A stretch of DNA of 64,000 nt from assembly GCF_025628885.1 (NCBI RefSeq), contig NZ_JAOTIF010000014.1:1-64000 (forward strand), in the 5' to 3' direction. This DNA is from Paraflavisolibacter caeni. Its GTDB lineage: Bacteria; Bacteroidota; Bacteroidia; Chitinophagales; Chitinophagaceae. Numbering within the stretch: the stretch's first letter is position 1; each line of letters begins with the position of its first letter. A program made the translations under genes and the position numbers. Below the pieces are notes generated by a model. The model was not told the origin of the DNA. It searched no databases and saw only the letters and a program-made list of their open reading frames with translations. Positions 36,998 to 46,647 of the stretch are shown here, piece after piece.

Positions 36998-39091
36998 TTA
37001 GTTTTCTTCTACAATTTGAACGCCCCAGGGTTCTAACGATAATTTTTCGCCTTTTTTTACTTTACGTTCTGTAGTTAGTTCTTTACCGTCCGGATTGTTG
37101 TACGTCACGGAATCTGTTTTCGGAGAATAGTTATAGTAAAAATGAACCTTTTTCCCATAATCATTAGTGCCTTGCTTGGCAATCAGCGGCCAATGGATAT
37201 CCTGGTCGCTGGTTTTTATACCGGCACGTTCCATGGCCGATACCAAAATCTTTTCCTGTAAAGCGTCAGAAGGGCGGCAACCTTCGTAGACTAAAGTCCC
37301 TTTTCCAAATTTGTTGCTGGTAATAGCAGGGTATTTTCCGTAAAATGGATGGTCGTAAAAGGCCAGAGCATGTGCCGTTTCGGGGATAATCAATTCAGCC
37401 CAATCTGAAACAGTATTATCCTTATCAGCTACTGCGAATGGATTGTCTTTCAGCTTTAGATCATCGATGTTGGCAAACTCCTGGTAGTAGAATCCGCAAG
37501 CCTTACGTAGTGGCCCTGGCGCAACAACGGGACGTACCATTGAATTCTGATCAGTGAATCCGCTTTTAAACATCATCACCACCTGACCTCCGTTTTTAAC
37601 AAAGTCGGCTATAGCGTTCAACAGCGAATCAGAAGCGACATATAGTGGCGGAATAATTACGAGCTTATAATCTTTAAAGTTGACATGATCAGCAGATATA
37701 AAGTCTACAGCTACACTGTTGTTATAGAGAACGCGGTGTAATTGGTCTGTTTGTGAGCGATAAGCATTACTTCCCTCTTTGTAAGGCATAATGTTCAAAG
37801 CATGGTTGGCATCGTAACTAAAAAGGATGGCTACCTGGGGCTTTATTTTCAAATTCACGAGGCGTGGACCAAATTTTTTAAGTTCCAGTGCAGTCTTCTT
37901 CATTTCCTCATACACCCTGTTAGGTTCCAAGTCGTGCGACAGGATGCCTTTCCAATAGGTTTCCTGCCCGTAATGAATGGAATGCCAATGCCAGTATTCG
38001 ACCATATTGGCACCGGAACCAATGTTAGAATACACATTCAGGCGCAATTGTCCATCATAGGGCGGATGTTGATCTTTTGAATCCCACCCGGTAGTTTGCC
38101 CTGTAGTTTCGGTGACCAGGTAATTGCTATTTTTTACCGAACGGATATAATCACCAGCCATGGCATATTCGGCTCCTGAACATTTATCCTGGGTTGGAGG
38201 ATATTTGTTGAGTCCCAGAATATCCATGCTCCGGCTGGTTGCCCATTTGTCTATTTCGGGAGTGGTCATAAAACAATGCGTCACAAACTGGTCGGGACGT
38301 TTGTATTCATCCACAATTTTTGTTTGCCAGGTGAGGTAGTCGGCAATCACCTTCATTTTATACCGCTCCCATTCCAATTTGTAACCGGTGTTTGTAACAG
38401 AATTGCGATCCGGGAACTCGTCCCAATTGTCCATCGCCATGCCCCAGTAGTTTAAACCCCAGATCTTGTTGAGGGTTTGCGTGGTGCCAAATTTTCCTTT
38501 TACAAAATCAAGAAAGCCTTTCTGAAAGCCTGGATTAGCAGCACCACGGGTCAACGTTTCGTTGTCCACCTGAAAGCCAATGACGGCCGGGTGCTTTGCA
38601 TAGTGTTCGGCGATCTTACGCACGATCCGTTCTGCATACACCAGGAATGTTGGATTAGTAATGTCCACATTTTGGCGAATGCCATAACCCAGTTTCCGAC
38701 CATCAGCGTATTCAATCAACATGTCAGGATGTTTCTTCCATAACCATGGTGGAATGGAGTAAGTAGGTGTACCAACAATTACCTTAACACCAGCTTTGTG
38801 CAACCGGTTAATAATTCGATCCATCCAGGCAAATTCAAATTTACCTTCCTGTGGCTCAAAACCGCTCCAAGAAGATTCTGCCAGGCGAACTACAGATACG
38901 CCTGCATCCTGCATCATCTGTACGTCTTTTTCGAGGCGCTCAGAGGGCATATATTCGTGGTAATATGACACGCCATAAAGAATGTTATTGAATTTGATTT
39001 GGGCAAAAGAGTGCGGCGATAAAGTCAGCATACTCACTAGAAAGATCAACTTGAGGGGAGCCAAAAATACTTTTGTACAAGCAATACGCAT
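36998..39091 (-). CDS. GH42 beta-galactosidase
   Basis: About 697 aa from ATG 39091 (MRIACTKVF); ATG 39100 is possible and the TTG at 39109 unlikely. Signal peptide ends SFAQI. TIM barrel of GH42: GVSYYHEYMP, VVRLAESSWSGFEPQEG, VIVGTPTYSIPPWLWKKHP, with acid/base Glu in GFQVDNE (about 175) and nucleophile Glu in YLVTETTG (about 324). A trimerisation-like domain follows (about 390-610, VIIPPLYVAS) and a C-terminal beta domain. The signal peptide is unusual for GH42, which is mostly intracellular. The gene is first in the unit GH42-GH115-GH43-SGNH/GH28 and has its own 79-bp promoter element. Confidence 0.93.
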   Translation of the reverse strand: MRIACTKVFLAPLKLIFLVSMLTLSPHSFAQIKFNNILYGVSYYHEYMPSERLEKDVQMMQDAGVSVVRLAESSWSGFEPQEGKFEFAWMDRIINRLHKAGVKVIVGTPTYSIPPWLWKKHPDMLIEYADGRKLGYGIRQNVDITNPTFLVYAERIVRKIAEHYAKHPAVIGFQVDNETLTRGAANPGFQKGFLDFVKGKFGTTQTLNKIWGLNYWGMAMDNWDEFPDRNSVTNTGYKLEWERYKMKVIADYLTWQTKIVDEYKRPDQFVTHCFMTTPEIDKWATSRSMDILGLNKYPPTQDKCSGAEYAMAGDYIRSVKNSNYLVTETTGQTTGWDSKDQHPPYDGQLRLNVYSNIGSGANMVEYWHWHSIHYGQETYWKGILSHDLEPNRVYEEMKKTALELKKFGPRLVNLKIKPQVAILFSYDANHALNIMPYKEGSNAYRSQTDQLHRVLYNNSVAVDFISADHVNFKDYKLVIIPPLYVASDSLLNAIADFVKNGGQVVMMFKSGFTDQNSMVRPVVAPGPLRKACGFYYQEFANIDDLKLKDNPFAVADKDNTVSDWAELIIPETAHALAFYDHPFYGKYPAITSNKFGKGTLVYEGCRPSDALQEKILVSAMERAGIKTSDQDIHWPLIAKQGTNDYGKKVHFYYNYSPKTDSVTYNNPDGKELTTERKVKKGEKLSLEPWGVQIVEEN

Positions 39092-39130
39092 ATGGGGCAT
39101 CTTAATCAATAATAGTTGAAAATGTAAATT

Positions 39131-39209
39131 GGTTGAGGGGCGAAGCTACTCTGAATTGGCCGCCCTGAACCGTCAGATCGTACCAAAAAAACGGCTGATT
39201 GATACATTT
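39131..39209 (-). promoter_or_regulatory. 79-bp shared promoter element, copy 2
   Basis: Copy 2 of the element at 26455-26533, ending about 40 bp upstream of the GH42 start. Shared blocks include GTACCAAAAAAAC and CGAAGCTACT (plus strand). The middle (about 39160-39176) diverges while overall length is kept. TAGCTTCG beginning at 39148 is the best -7 candidate. Confidence 0.6.
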
Positions 39210-39263
39210 CAGGTTATCTCATTTGCTCTTTTTTTATTACATAGAGAACGATAGCTGCTTTAT

Positions 39264-39298
39264 AAAATAGCAAAGAGGTTTCCCTCTCTGCTATTTTT
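39264..39298 (-). terminator. terminator of the GH2 unit
   Basis: Long stem AAAATAGCA-a-AGAGG / CCTCT-c-TGCTATTTT with a 4-nt loop and A/T runs at both ends, about 95 nt after the GH2 stop at 39393. One mismatched pair lies in the middle. Confidence 0.85.
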
Positions 39299-39392
39299 CC
39301 ATTTCATGACTTATTAGGGTTTAAGATGTTAAAGTTAATTTAGCATTTTAAACCCTTTATAATAATAACTAATTAAAAAGTCTATTGTAGAC

Positions 39393-42300
39393 TTACCTAC
39401 TATTTGCTGCGGCAGACAGGTTTTGAGCAGGGAGGCTCTCATAGATCTCTGCTTCTATGATGCTCAGTGTTCCTTTAGCCTTCGCGTCATCTCTTGCCAC
39501 ACCATCGTCCAGTTTTTTTCCTGTTACCTCCACCATTTTGTTTCCCCCTTGATCTTCGGAAAGGGTGGCCAACTGAATTTTTACCTTTTTTCCTCTTTGG
39601 GGATTGCAGACAACGGTATAATAACCAAGGGTAGTGGCAGTCTTTCCATTAAAAGCCTCTTTTCCATCAACAGTTATGATCAAAGGATAAACACGGGAAC
39701 GGAAGTTATTCAGCTTTAAGGTGACCTCATTAACAGTAGCCTCTCTTTCCAGCTCATATTCGATCCATGCCGTTGACAATTGTCCATCGTTTACCCAGTC
39801 ACTCAACTCATTGTCATCAAAGCTGGCAAATGCAGAATCTGTGTTTGCTCCGGCTGTTGCTTTCACAATCGCCACAGGTCTGCGCATTATGTTATAGGAG
39901 GGAGTAGATGGCGTAGGACCTCTTTCCAAATTATAGGGGAGCGCAGTGGAAGGCAATACTTTAGTCAAACCATTTTCTGTAGCAAAAGGCTGCGCTGTAA
40001 TAGATATGGCTGCACTTTTCAAACTGTCGGCAGAGGCTTTCAGCGTAACGAGGCCAGGTTTGCTTGTTGAACGGATCAATATCCTGTTCACGCCATTTTC
40101 AACCGGAAGGCTTTGAGCAAGAATACAATTATCTGGCCCTTGAGCCATGCCACCGCGCCATTCTGCAGGTCCTTGCAAAGAGAAGTTGATCGTATTTAAA
40201 GCAGTCGGGCATCGGTTGCCTTGCGCATCAACTACTTCCACTTCCACTAATGCAAGATCATGACCATCTGCAATAAAACCTTTAGGGCTTTTAATGTTGG
40301 TCAATCGAATAGCCACAGGTGTACCTACAGTATTGATCTGTGCTGTGCACACCTGTTTGCCTGCTATGTCATAACCTATAGCGATGATGTTCCCGGCTTT
40401 CCATTCAACATTTTTAAAGGTATACAAGAAGCCATCGCTTTTCTCACCATAGCCAAGTGATTGTCCATTTACTTTCAACTCCACTTTTTCCGCAGAAGAA
40501 ATCACGTAGATATTCTTTTGGACACCCGGAGCATAATTCCAATGGCCTATTATATGTATGCGAGGCTTTTCAGGATTTACCCAGCCATCCCACATCACCT
40601 GGTGGGCATAAAAGTTTTGTTTTTTGATCCGTAAGGCATCTACTTCGCCGCTGCGACGATAATTTTCGGCACCACGATGGTGTGTGTTTGTTTCAGAGAA
40701 AACGATATTTACACCGCCCGAACTTACCCGCTTGCCAGTTCCAGGTCTTTCCAGCCAGAACTCATACCAACGTTTTACATTTTCTACAGCATGTGACTCC
40801 ATATTGCGGTTGTATACCTTTGCATCCGGTCTCTTCTGGATGGTATTGGTCGCAGCTGATCTGTATTCATCAGGACCATCTCCATCCTTGTGATAAGGAG
40901 GCGTATAATCGTCCCAGTACTTTCTTAGACCTTCATCCCTGGAATATTCCATTGCCCACATGGGTATATGTGCGCTTTTGTTGGAGTAGAGCATTTCGCC
41001 GCCATATTCTGCAACTTTGCTGTCCAGCATTTCACGGGAGCCTATGGCCCGGCCTCCATTTGGATCGTATTGATCACGAATTGCTTTCATTTCCTGCATA
41101 TGCGCTTCGCTAATGGACTCATTGCCGCACTCGTAAAAAATAATGCTTGGATTATTTCTATTATAAATTATTGCATCACGCATCACTGCTTTTCGTTGAT
41201 CCCACCTTACACCCGTCACATCATGTTCGGCATCACCTGCAGGCATTGCCTGCATTAATCCTACCCTGTCGCAGGACTCCACATCCTGTTTCCAGGGTGT
41301 GATGTGCATCCACCTCACCAGGTTGCCATTGCTTTCCACCATCAGTTTATTACTGTAATCACTCAGCCAGGCGGGAACGGACATACCAATGGCGGGCCAC
41401 TCGTTGGAAGTACGTTGCGCATAGCCATGCACCATGATCACCCTGTCGTTGAGATAGATCATACCGTCTTTGAAAGCGGTACTGCGGAAACCTGTTTTGG
41501 TAGTTACCACATCTACCGCACTGCCTGCCACTTTGAGCGTTGTTTGGACATCATACAAATACCCGTAGCCCCAGCTCCAAAAGTTCAATCCATTTACGAC
41601 TGCAGCAGCCTTTACAATTTTGGTTTCCCCGGGAGCAATGGTTGCCTGGTCAGCTGTAAAGGTTTTTAATACTGTTCCATTCATATCCTTTACAGACACT
41701 TCATAAACAAGCTGTTGGACTTTATTGCTTTCATTCTTTACTTCGGATTCCGCATGAATGGTTGCAAACTTGCCTTTTATATTGAAATTATCTGCGTAAA
41801 CGTACACACCAGTAGTACCCAAATTTGTGAAAAGAGGAAGTGTTTGATAAATTTTTGGTGTGATGTGCAGGAAAACATTTTTGCAGATGCCACCGTAGTT
41901 GGCATTGAAGTTCTTATCCTCCCATTGATACTTGGTGTTGGTTGCCTTTTCCTTATAGTTCCAGTCGTTGTCTATTCTGGCAGCAATTACGTTGCCTACA
42001 TTCCCAAAGTTTACCAAATCTGTAATATCGAAACCAAAAGCTGTTACGCCGTTTTCATGCATGCCGATACGCTTTCCGTTTACGTAAAACTCTCCGGCCT
42101 GCCGTATGCCTTCGAACTCAATGAACACTTTTTGCCCTTTGCTAGCGGCAGGCAATTTGAAATGCTTACGATACCAGGCTATACCGGTAGAAAGATCGAC
42201 AATATCTTTTTTAAAGGCATCGTCTTCGTTCCAAGCCCGAGGCAGGGTGATAGCCTTCCAGGAGGCGTCATTGAAGTCTGGCTTGTAGGCGTCTGCAGGA

Positions 42301-42425
42301 TCTCCAACAAACAGCTTCCAGCCGGGGTTAAAGTTGTACTTTACCCTTTGTGCATTCACGGATTGCACAGCAACACTGGTGATGAGTGCTATTATCCAAC
42401 AAAGGGTAGTTAATGTTTGTCTCAT
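39393..42425 (-). CDS. GH2 beta-galactosidase, secreted
   Basis: 1010 aa with signal peptide ending VNAQR. GH2 order: sugar-binding jelly roll (WYRKHF, FEGIRQAGEFYVNGKRIGMHENGVTAF, YGGICKNVFLH), an Ig-like domain, then the TIM barrel. Acid/base Glu is in IIFYECGNES (about 434) and nucleophile Glu in IVFSETNTHHRG (about 577). Further Ig-like domains follow (VELKVNGQSLGYG; KGFIADGHDLALVEVEVVDAQGNRCP), and a C-terminal discoidin-like part (about 850-990) may bind sugar. It probably removes beta-galactosyl ends in the periplasm. It has a CRGGAT-type promoter inside the 148-bp gap after GH28 and ends at a terminator. Confidence 0.92.
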   Translation of the reverse strand: MRQTLTTLCWIIALITSVAVQSVNAQRVKYNFNPGWKLFVGDPADAYKPDFNDASWKAITLPRAWNEDDAFKKDIVDLSTGIAWYRKHFKLPAASKGQKVFIEFEGIRQAGEFYVNGKRIGMHENGVTAFGFDITDLVNFGNVGNVIAARIDNDWNYKEKATNTKYQWEDKNFNANYGGICKNVFLHITPKIYQTLPLFTNLGTTGVYVYADNFNIKGKFATIHAESEVKNESNKVQQLVYEVSVKDMNGTVLKTFTADQATIAPGETKIVKAAAVVNGLNFWSWGYGYLYDVQTTLKVAGSAVDVVTTKTGFRSTAFKDGMIYLNDRVIMVHGYAQRTSNEWPAIGMSVPAWLSDYSNKLMVESNGNLVRWMHITPWKQDVESCDRVGLMQAMPAGDAEHDVTGVRWDQRKAVMRDAIIYNRNNPSIIFYECGNESISEAHMQEMKAIRDQYDPNGGRAIGSREMLDSKVAEYGGEMLYSNKSAHIPMWAMEYSRDEGLRKYWDDYTPPYHKDGDGPDEYRSAATNTIQKRPDAKVYNRNMESHAVENVKRWYEFWLERPGTGKRVSSGGVNIVFSETNTHHRGAENYRRSGEVDALRIKKQNFYAHQVMWDGWVNPEKPRIHIIGHWNYAPGVQKNIYVISSAEKVELKVNGQSLGYGEKSDGFLYTFKNVEWKAGNIIAIGYDIAGKQVCTAQINTVGTPVAIRLTNIKSPKGFIADGHDLALVEVEVVDAQGNRCPTALNTINFSLQGPAEWRGGMAQGPDNCILAQSLPVENGVNRILIRSTSKPGLVTLKASADSLKSAAISITAQPFATENGLTKVLPSTALPYNLERGPTPSTPSYNIMRRPVAIVKATAGANTDSAFASFDDNELSDWVNDGQLSTAWIEYELEREATVNEVTLKLNNFRSRVYPLIITVDGKEAFNGKTATTLGYYTVVCNPQRGKKVKIQLATLSEDQGGNKMVEVTGKKLDDGVARDDAKAKGTLSIIEAEIYESLPAQNLSAAANSR

Positions 42426-42498
42426 TTTTTAATGTAATAGTTAATGAATTGAATTAATAATGCGAGTGATTGGACTTTGGGTTCTTTACATACAATAA

Positions 42499-42543
42499 TA
42501 AAAGTACTTTCCTGCTGATGCTCAACTGTCCCGTACCATCCCG
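42499..42543 (-). promoter_or_regulatory. activator-type promoter of the GH2 gene (CGGGAT variant)
   Basis: Minus strand: CGGGAT (42543-42538) and CGGGAC (42533-42528), 10 bp apart, then -7 TACTTTTA beginning at 42506. It is similar over about 66 bp to 48316-48381, including ATAAG-GTCAAA blocks upstream of the boxes (42544-42565). Confidence 0.65.
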
Positions 42544-42573
42544 AAACTGTAGCTTTGACACTTATATCATTTT

Positions 42574-43917
42574 TTATTCTTTACTGTTTTCCACTGTCTT
42601 TCCTGAAGTTGGGACAGGCATGGTTTTACCGTTCACTTTAACTTTCCTGAAACGCAGCTCCTGCACATTTCCTACCTGGAAGTCTGTACTCTTCAATTGT
42701 ACATCTACATTTTCTACCAAAATATCACGGATCACAGTTTGATCATGGCCAGTAATTTGGCCGAAAGAACCGCCTGTACCACGCACATTGGAGATCTTAA
42801 TATTACGAACCAAAGCCTTTGGCGCCTCCTGTCCTTTTAAATCAAAATACTGAGTCCAAGGTGAAACCTTGAAAATCACCGCTCCATTTTTCATGGTAAT
42901 ATCGCTCATACTTACATTTTCGTACTGTTGAGGAGTATCCGGGCGAAGTTTCAATCTCAAGACTGTTGGGCCAAGGGTGATGCAACGTTTAACGTCTACG
43001 TTGCGGACTATGGTTGCTTCACTTCCGAAGGTGACGATGCCTCCTCCGGCTTCGAATATGCAATCACTGATCTGCACCCTTTCTACCGGAGGACTGTCTT
43101 GATCCTGCATGGCAAAAGGTCCCTTTGATCCTTTCAGTGCAATGCAATCGTCGCCTACAGAAAAGAAACAATTGCTAATAACAATGTCCAGAGAACTGTC
43201 TACGTCGATGCCGTCTGAGCTTGGGGCATGGTGGTAAGGTTTAGGTCCCGATGGTGCCTGGAAACGGCAGTATTCTACCGTCACATTCTGACAGCGATAA
43301 AGATGCAGATTCCAGAAGCCTGAATTCAAATAGGTAATGCCGCTGATCCTGACATCCTTTGAATTTTGGATAAAGGTCAGTCTTGGGCGTTCTACGTTTA
43401 AATTAGTGGTTTTATTATCAGCATTCCGCCTGTTATAGAACTCTTTCCAAAAGAGCTCGCCGCTACCGTCAAGCGTACCAAAACCGGTTATTCGAAGATG
43501 ATCAACCCTATCTCCGTTAATTAATGCCGCCCGCCATGGCTCAAAGTGACCTTCAATGCGGGTGCTGAGTTTCGGATAATCGTCAATATTAGTCGACCCC
43601 TTGAGCACTGCTCCTTCCTGCAATTCGATATTTACTCCAGGTTTCAAAAAAAGTGAACCGCTCACAAATATGCCTTTGGGTATGACGAGTATTCCCCCGC
43701 CATTTTGTGCGCATTCATCGATAACTGCCTGAATAGCTTTCGTGTTAAGGGTTTTATTGTCACCGATGGCTCCTCGCTCGGCAATATTATAACGCTTTTC
43801 ATTGATATAGCGGGTTCCTATTCTAATTGGTTCTTGTAGCCTATTGCTATTTGCAACAGCATTTGACAGAGTAAAATAACTAAGTGCGTAAAGCACAATG
43901 AATCGATTCATTTTCAT
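42574..43917 (-). CDS. GH28 family protein, exo-acting type likely
   Basis: 447 aa with an N-terminal signal segment (MNRFIVLYALSYFTLSNAVA). Right-handed beta-helix of GH28: INGDRVDHLRITGFGTLDG, NLHLYRCQNVTVEYCRF, SSDGIDVDSSLDIVISNC (about 230-247), VGDDCIALKG (about 253-262), GGGIVTFGSE (about 290-299) and LRLKLRP (about 324-330). The three family Asp residues are present, but the usual GHG His is replaced by a glycine-rich turn ahead of the FGSE strand and RIK becomes RLK. Such variation is seen in GH28 members acting on rhamnogalacturonan or as exo-enzymes. It follows the propeller enzyme by 118 bp. Confidence 0.85.
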   Translation of the reverse strand: MKMNRFIVLYALSYFTLSNAVANSNRLQEPIRIGTRYINEKRYNIAERGAIGDNKTLNTKAIQAVIDECAQNGGGILVIPKGIFVSGSLFLKPGVNIELQEGAVLKGSTNIDDYPKLSTRIEGHFEPWRAALINGDRVDHLRITGFGTLDGSGELFWKEFYNRRNADNKTTNLNVERPRLTFIQNSKDVRISGITYLNSGFWNLHLYRCQNVTVEYCRFQAPSGPKPYHHAPSSDGIDVDSSLDIVISNCFFSVGDDCIALKGSKGPFAMQDQDSPPVERVQISDCIFEAGGGIVTFGSEATIVRNVDVKRCITLGPTVLRLKLRPDTPQQYENVSMSDITMKNGAVIFKVSPWTQYFDLKGQEAPKALVRNIKISNVRGTGGSFGQITGHDQTVIRDILVENVDVQLKSTDFQVGNVQELRFRKVKVNGKTMPVPTSGKTVENSKE

Positions 43918-44035
43918 GTTTAAAATGATTTCAGATCTGATAGCCTCAATTTTAATTCACAACTCCTTTTGGAGCGTTAATGACACAGTTGATTTTCTAT
44001 GATAAACTTCACAGGTGGCAATGCAATGAGTTCAG

Positions 44036-45160
44036 CTATTGCCAGGCTAAAGAGCATTTACCAATGGCATAAAAGTTCTTATTGTTGACTTTAGTCATGG
44101 CAGTATAAATTACCGTAAATGTTCCATCTTCTTCTTCAATAGCACAAAGTGGTGTTCGTGTGTAATGGTCGCCTGCCTCGGCCCACAAGTTTTTAGGAGA
44201 TTGTACTTTCACCCGGGTTTCCCTGCTCCAATTCAGGCCATCATTTGAGATGCTGTATCCAATTTCATGATCGCCAAAGGAATCAAAAATCATCACATAA
44301 CGCCCATCTTTTAATTTGTACACGATCTCATTTTCCATAAATACATCCGCTACGGGTATTGGGTTAAAACCTTCGGGCATTCTTGTCCATGGTCCGGTTA
44401 ACTTGGGAGCGAAAGCAATGCCTGTTGGCCATGGGCCTTTAGGTGTGTGGTAATGACCATCATACATCGAAAACCATGTATTGCCTACTTTATAAGGATT
44501 AAAACAGGCAACTGCCTGTTGGCCTTCCCAAGGCTGGGAGTGTTCATCTGGTTCCATCATAATGCCCATATCGGCATAGGGGCCTGCAATGCCATCACGG
44601 CCTTTTACAACAGACTTAGCCCGCCATATCCTTCCCTCATAATCATTGCCGGCAATTTCTCCTTTAGTGCTGTCTCCTGCCCGGTAAGCCACATAAAAAA
44701 TATTCCAGGCATCTTCTTCTTCATTAAACACTACGCCTGTCACCCACACTTCGGAGCGTGGATTAGAGGGTGTCCTGCCCGGGATACTATTTACTATGGT
44801 GGATTGTCGTTTCCAGTTGATGGCATCATTGCTGGTCCAATAGGCAATGCGCATATCCCTGTGCGGATGTTCAAACATTTCATTTACAAACATGTGGTAC
44901 ACATCATTGATCTTCACCACCTGCCCAGTTTCAAATCCTGAACGATTGGCACTTGCCAAAACATCCGGATGATCAGCACTGATAACAGGACCTTTGTGAT
45001 CAGTTACCATCTTTAAAATTTTACCATCCGAATTTTTGGAACTCATATTTACAACAGGAGAGGTTTTGACTTTTTGAGCGCACAACTGTCCCAGGTTGCC
45101 TAATAACAAAACAAAAAAGGCAATAAATTTTATAGAGGGATTTAATTTTTTCTCCAACAT
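44036..45160 (-). CDS. secreted five-bladed beta-propeller glycosidase-like protein
   Basis: 374 aa; signal peptide ends LCAQK. Blade pattern: GFETGQVVKINDVYHMFVNEM, MRIAYWTSNDAINWKRQ, SEVWVTGVVFNEEEDAWNIFYVAYR, GNTWFSMYDGHYHTP, MENEIVYKLKDGRYVMIFDSFG and IGYSISNDGLNWSRE. This is a GH43/GH32/GH117-like propeller. Probable acidic residues are the Glu of FETGQ, the Asp of MYDGH and the Glu of MENEIV. I cannot give subfamily or substrate. It is encoded 10 bp after the GH27 gene, so it belongs to that operon and probably works on the same galactose-containing chain. Confidence 0.65.
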   Translation of the reverse strand: MLEKKLNPSIKFIAFFVLLLGNLGQLCAQKVKTSPVVNMSSKNSDGKILKMVTDHKGPVISADHPDVLASANRSGFETGQVVKINDVYHMFVNEMFEHPHRDMRIAYWTSNDAINWKRQSTIVNSIPGRTPSNPRSEVWVTGVVFNEEEDAWNIFYVAYRAGDSTKGEIAGNDYEGRIWRAKSVVKGRDGIAGPYADMGIMMEPDEHSQPWEGQQAVACFNPYKVGNTWFSMYDGHYHTPKGPWPTGIAFAPKLTGPWTRMPEGFNPIPVADVFMENEIVYKLKDGRYVMIFDSFGDHEIGYSISNDGLNWSRETRVKVQSPKNLWAEAGDHYTRTPLCAIEEEDGTFTVIYTAMTKVNNKNFYAIGKCSLAWQ

Positions 45161-45170
45161 AAAGAATCGT

Positions 45171-46334
45171 TTAATTGATTTTTAATACAACTATTCCATG
45201 TTTGGGTATGGTGATTTTTTGCACCTTTCCTATTGTACCCAAGTCCTTGTGCAACCACAAATCTCTAAGCTTGCTTTTGTTACTTATGCCTAATTTTTGT
45301 GCACTTATTGTAAATACCTTTTCTTCTTCTCCCCTGTTCAGGATTGCAATTGCGTTCTTCTTGCTGCTGTTTTCAAGTTGTTTCATCCATACTTCAATGT
45401 CATTGTCTTTTAGAATTCTTCTTGCCTGCATATAGCCACTGTCCTGATTGAGTGCGATGACTTCTTTATTGGTGAGGATCTCTACCGTTTGTCGGGTCAT
45501 GTTGCGTAAGTCATTGCCGGCAAGCAGTGGTGAATTCATCATGCACCACATGGAAAAATGAGTCTTGTCTTCTTCATAGCTCATCCCTCTGCCTACCTGC
45601 AGCATATCCATGTCATTGTAGTGGCCGGCAGAAGCATATTGATACAGATCGGCATTCAGGTCAATGATCTTCATTATGGAAGAAAACCTGGGTTCTATAT
45701 CTCCAGATATCCTCCAGGAGTCAGCCTTTTGAATGGCCCAAGTACCAGGAAATTGCCAGCGGCAGACATTGAATAATATATTTGGGTCAATGGCTTTTAC
45801 TGTATCAATGATCTTCAAGTATTCTGTTTGTTCATCCAATTTCATTTGTTGGCCACCACACCAGTCAACTTTTAAAAAGTTATAGCCCCATTGTTTAAAG
45901 AATTGGTTACAGTCTTTCCCGATATGTCCATAAATTCCTACTCCTATACCATTTTTATCCTTGTCATAAATTGAACCACAGGTATTACTGCCAGCATCGG
46001 TATAAATACCCGCTTTCAGACCTTTACTGTGTATGTAATCAGCTAAGGATTTCATGCCGGAGGGGAATTTCTTTACATCAGCAAACAGCTTACCGGAGGA
46101 ATCCCTGCCACCGAAGTAGCCATCATCGATGTTGATGAATCGGTAACCAGCTTCATACATCCCGGAAGAAACCAGGGCATCTGCTTGTTCCCTGATCATT
46201 TTTTCATCAATATGTACGCGGAAGTGATTCCAGCTGCTCCAGCCCATGATTGGAGCTTTGTGTCTTTGAGCATATAATGAGCTCATTGCTGACAATAATG
46301 CAAAACAGATCAAAAAGCGTCTAAGTGTCTTCAT
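45171..46334 (-). CDS. GH27 alpha-galactosidase
   Basis: 387 aa; signal peptide ends LYAQR. GH27 TIM barrel: APIMGWSSWNHFRVHIDE, YRFINIDDGYFGGRD, FPSGMKSLADYIHSKGLKAGIYTDAG, with nucleophile Asp in NFLKVDWCGG (about 155), acid/base Asp in WRISGDIEPRF (about 210), then YNDMDMLQVG and FSMWCMMNSPLLAGNDL. A short C-terminal beta domain closes the protein. Length is usual for the family. It releases terminal alpha-galactose, or beta-arabinopyranose in some members, from side chains in the periplasm. It is the first gene of the GH27-propeller-GH28 run. Confidence 0.95.
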   Translation of the reverse strand: MKTLRRFLICFALLSAMSSLYAQRHKAPIMGWSSWNHFRVHIDEKMIREQADALVSSGMYEAGYRFINIDDGYFGGRDSSGKLFADVKKFPSGMKSLADYIHSKGLKAGIYTDAGSNTCGSIYDKDKNGIGVGIYGHIGKDCNQFFKQWGYNFLKVDWCGGQQMKLDEQTEYLKIIDTVKAIDPNILFNVCRWQFPGTWAIQKADSWRISGDIEPRFSSIMKIIDLNADLYQYASAGHYNDMDMLQVGRGMSYEEDKTHFSMWCMMNSPLLAGNDLRNMTRQTVEILTNKEVIALNQDSGYMQARRILKDNDIEVWMKQLENSSKKNAIAILNRGEEEKVFTISAQKLGISNKSKLRDLWLHKDLGTIGKVQKITIPKHGIVVLKIN

Positions 46335-46581
46335 TTTACAGATCCAGTTTCTATAGTTTAAAACAAAATTTGGTTATATATTTTATGCTCACTCTTTCAA
46401 TTTTCATAAAGCACATCAGGATTGAGCTTTAACCCAGGCAAAATTCATACAATACCTTTTTTGCGAGCAATAAAACAGATGTCTGAATGAGCAAAAACCA
46501 AAAACTAATATAAACAGAGTATATATTTCATGATCAGTATTCATTAAAATTGAATACAAAACAATTGATAAAATTATAAAA
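46335..46581. other. AT-rich gap upstream of GH27, no gene
   Basis: Together with the following terminator this gap is over 300 bp. No CRGGAT box pair, palindrome or 79-bp element is present, and no confident -7 match. A minus-strand open frame crossing the terminator (46416-46679) has no family features and is rejected. Confidence 0.5.
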
Positions 46582-46603
46582 GCCTCCTGTAGAAACAGGA
46601 GGC
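46582..46603 (-). terminator. terminator of the esterase/deacetylase gene
   Basis: Perfect 9-bp stem GCCTCCTGT / ACAGGAGGC with a 4-nt loop, followed on the minus strand by TTTTATAATTTT. It starts 45 nt after the stop at 46648. Confidence 0.88.
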
Positions 46604-46647
46604 AATGTTTGCTATGATGATTACGATACTGCCATTTAAAACTCTTT

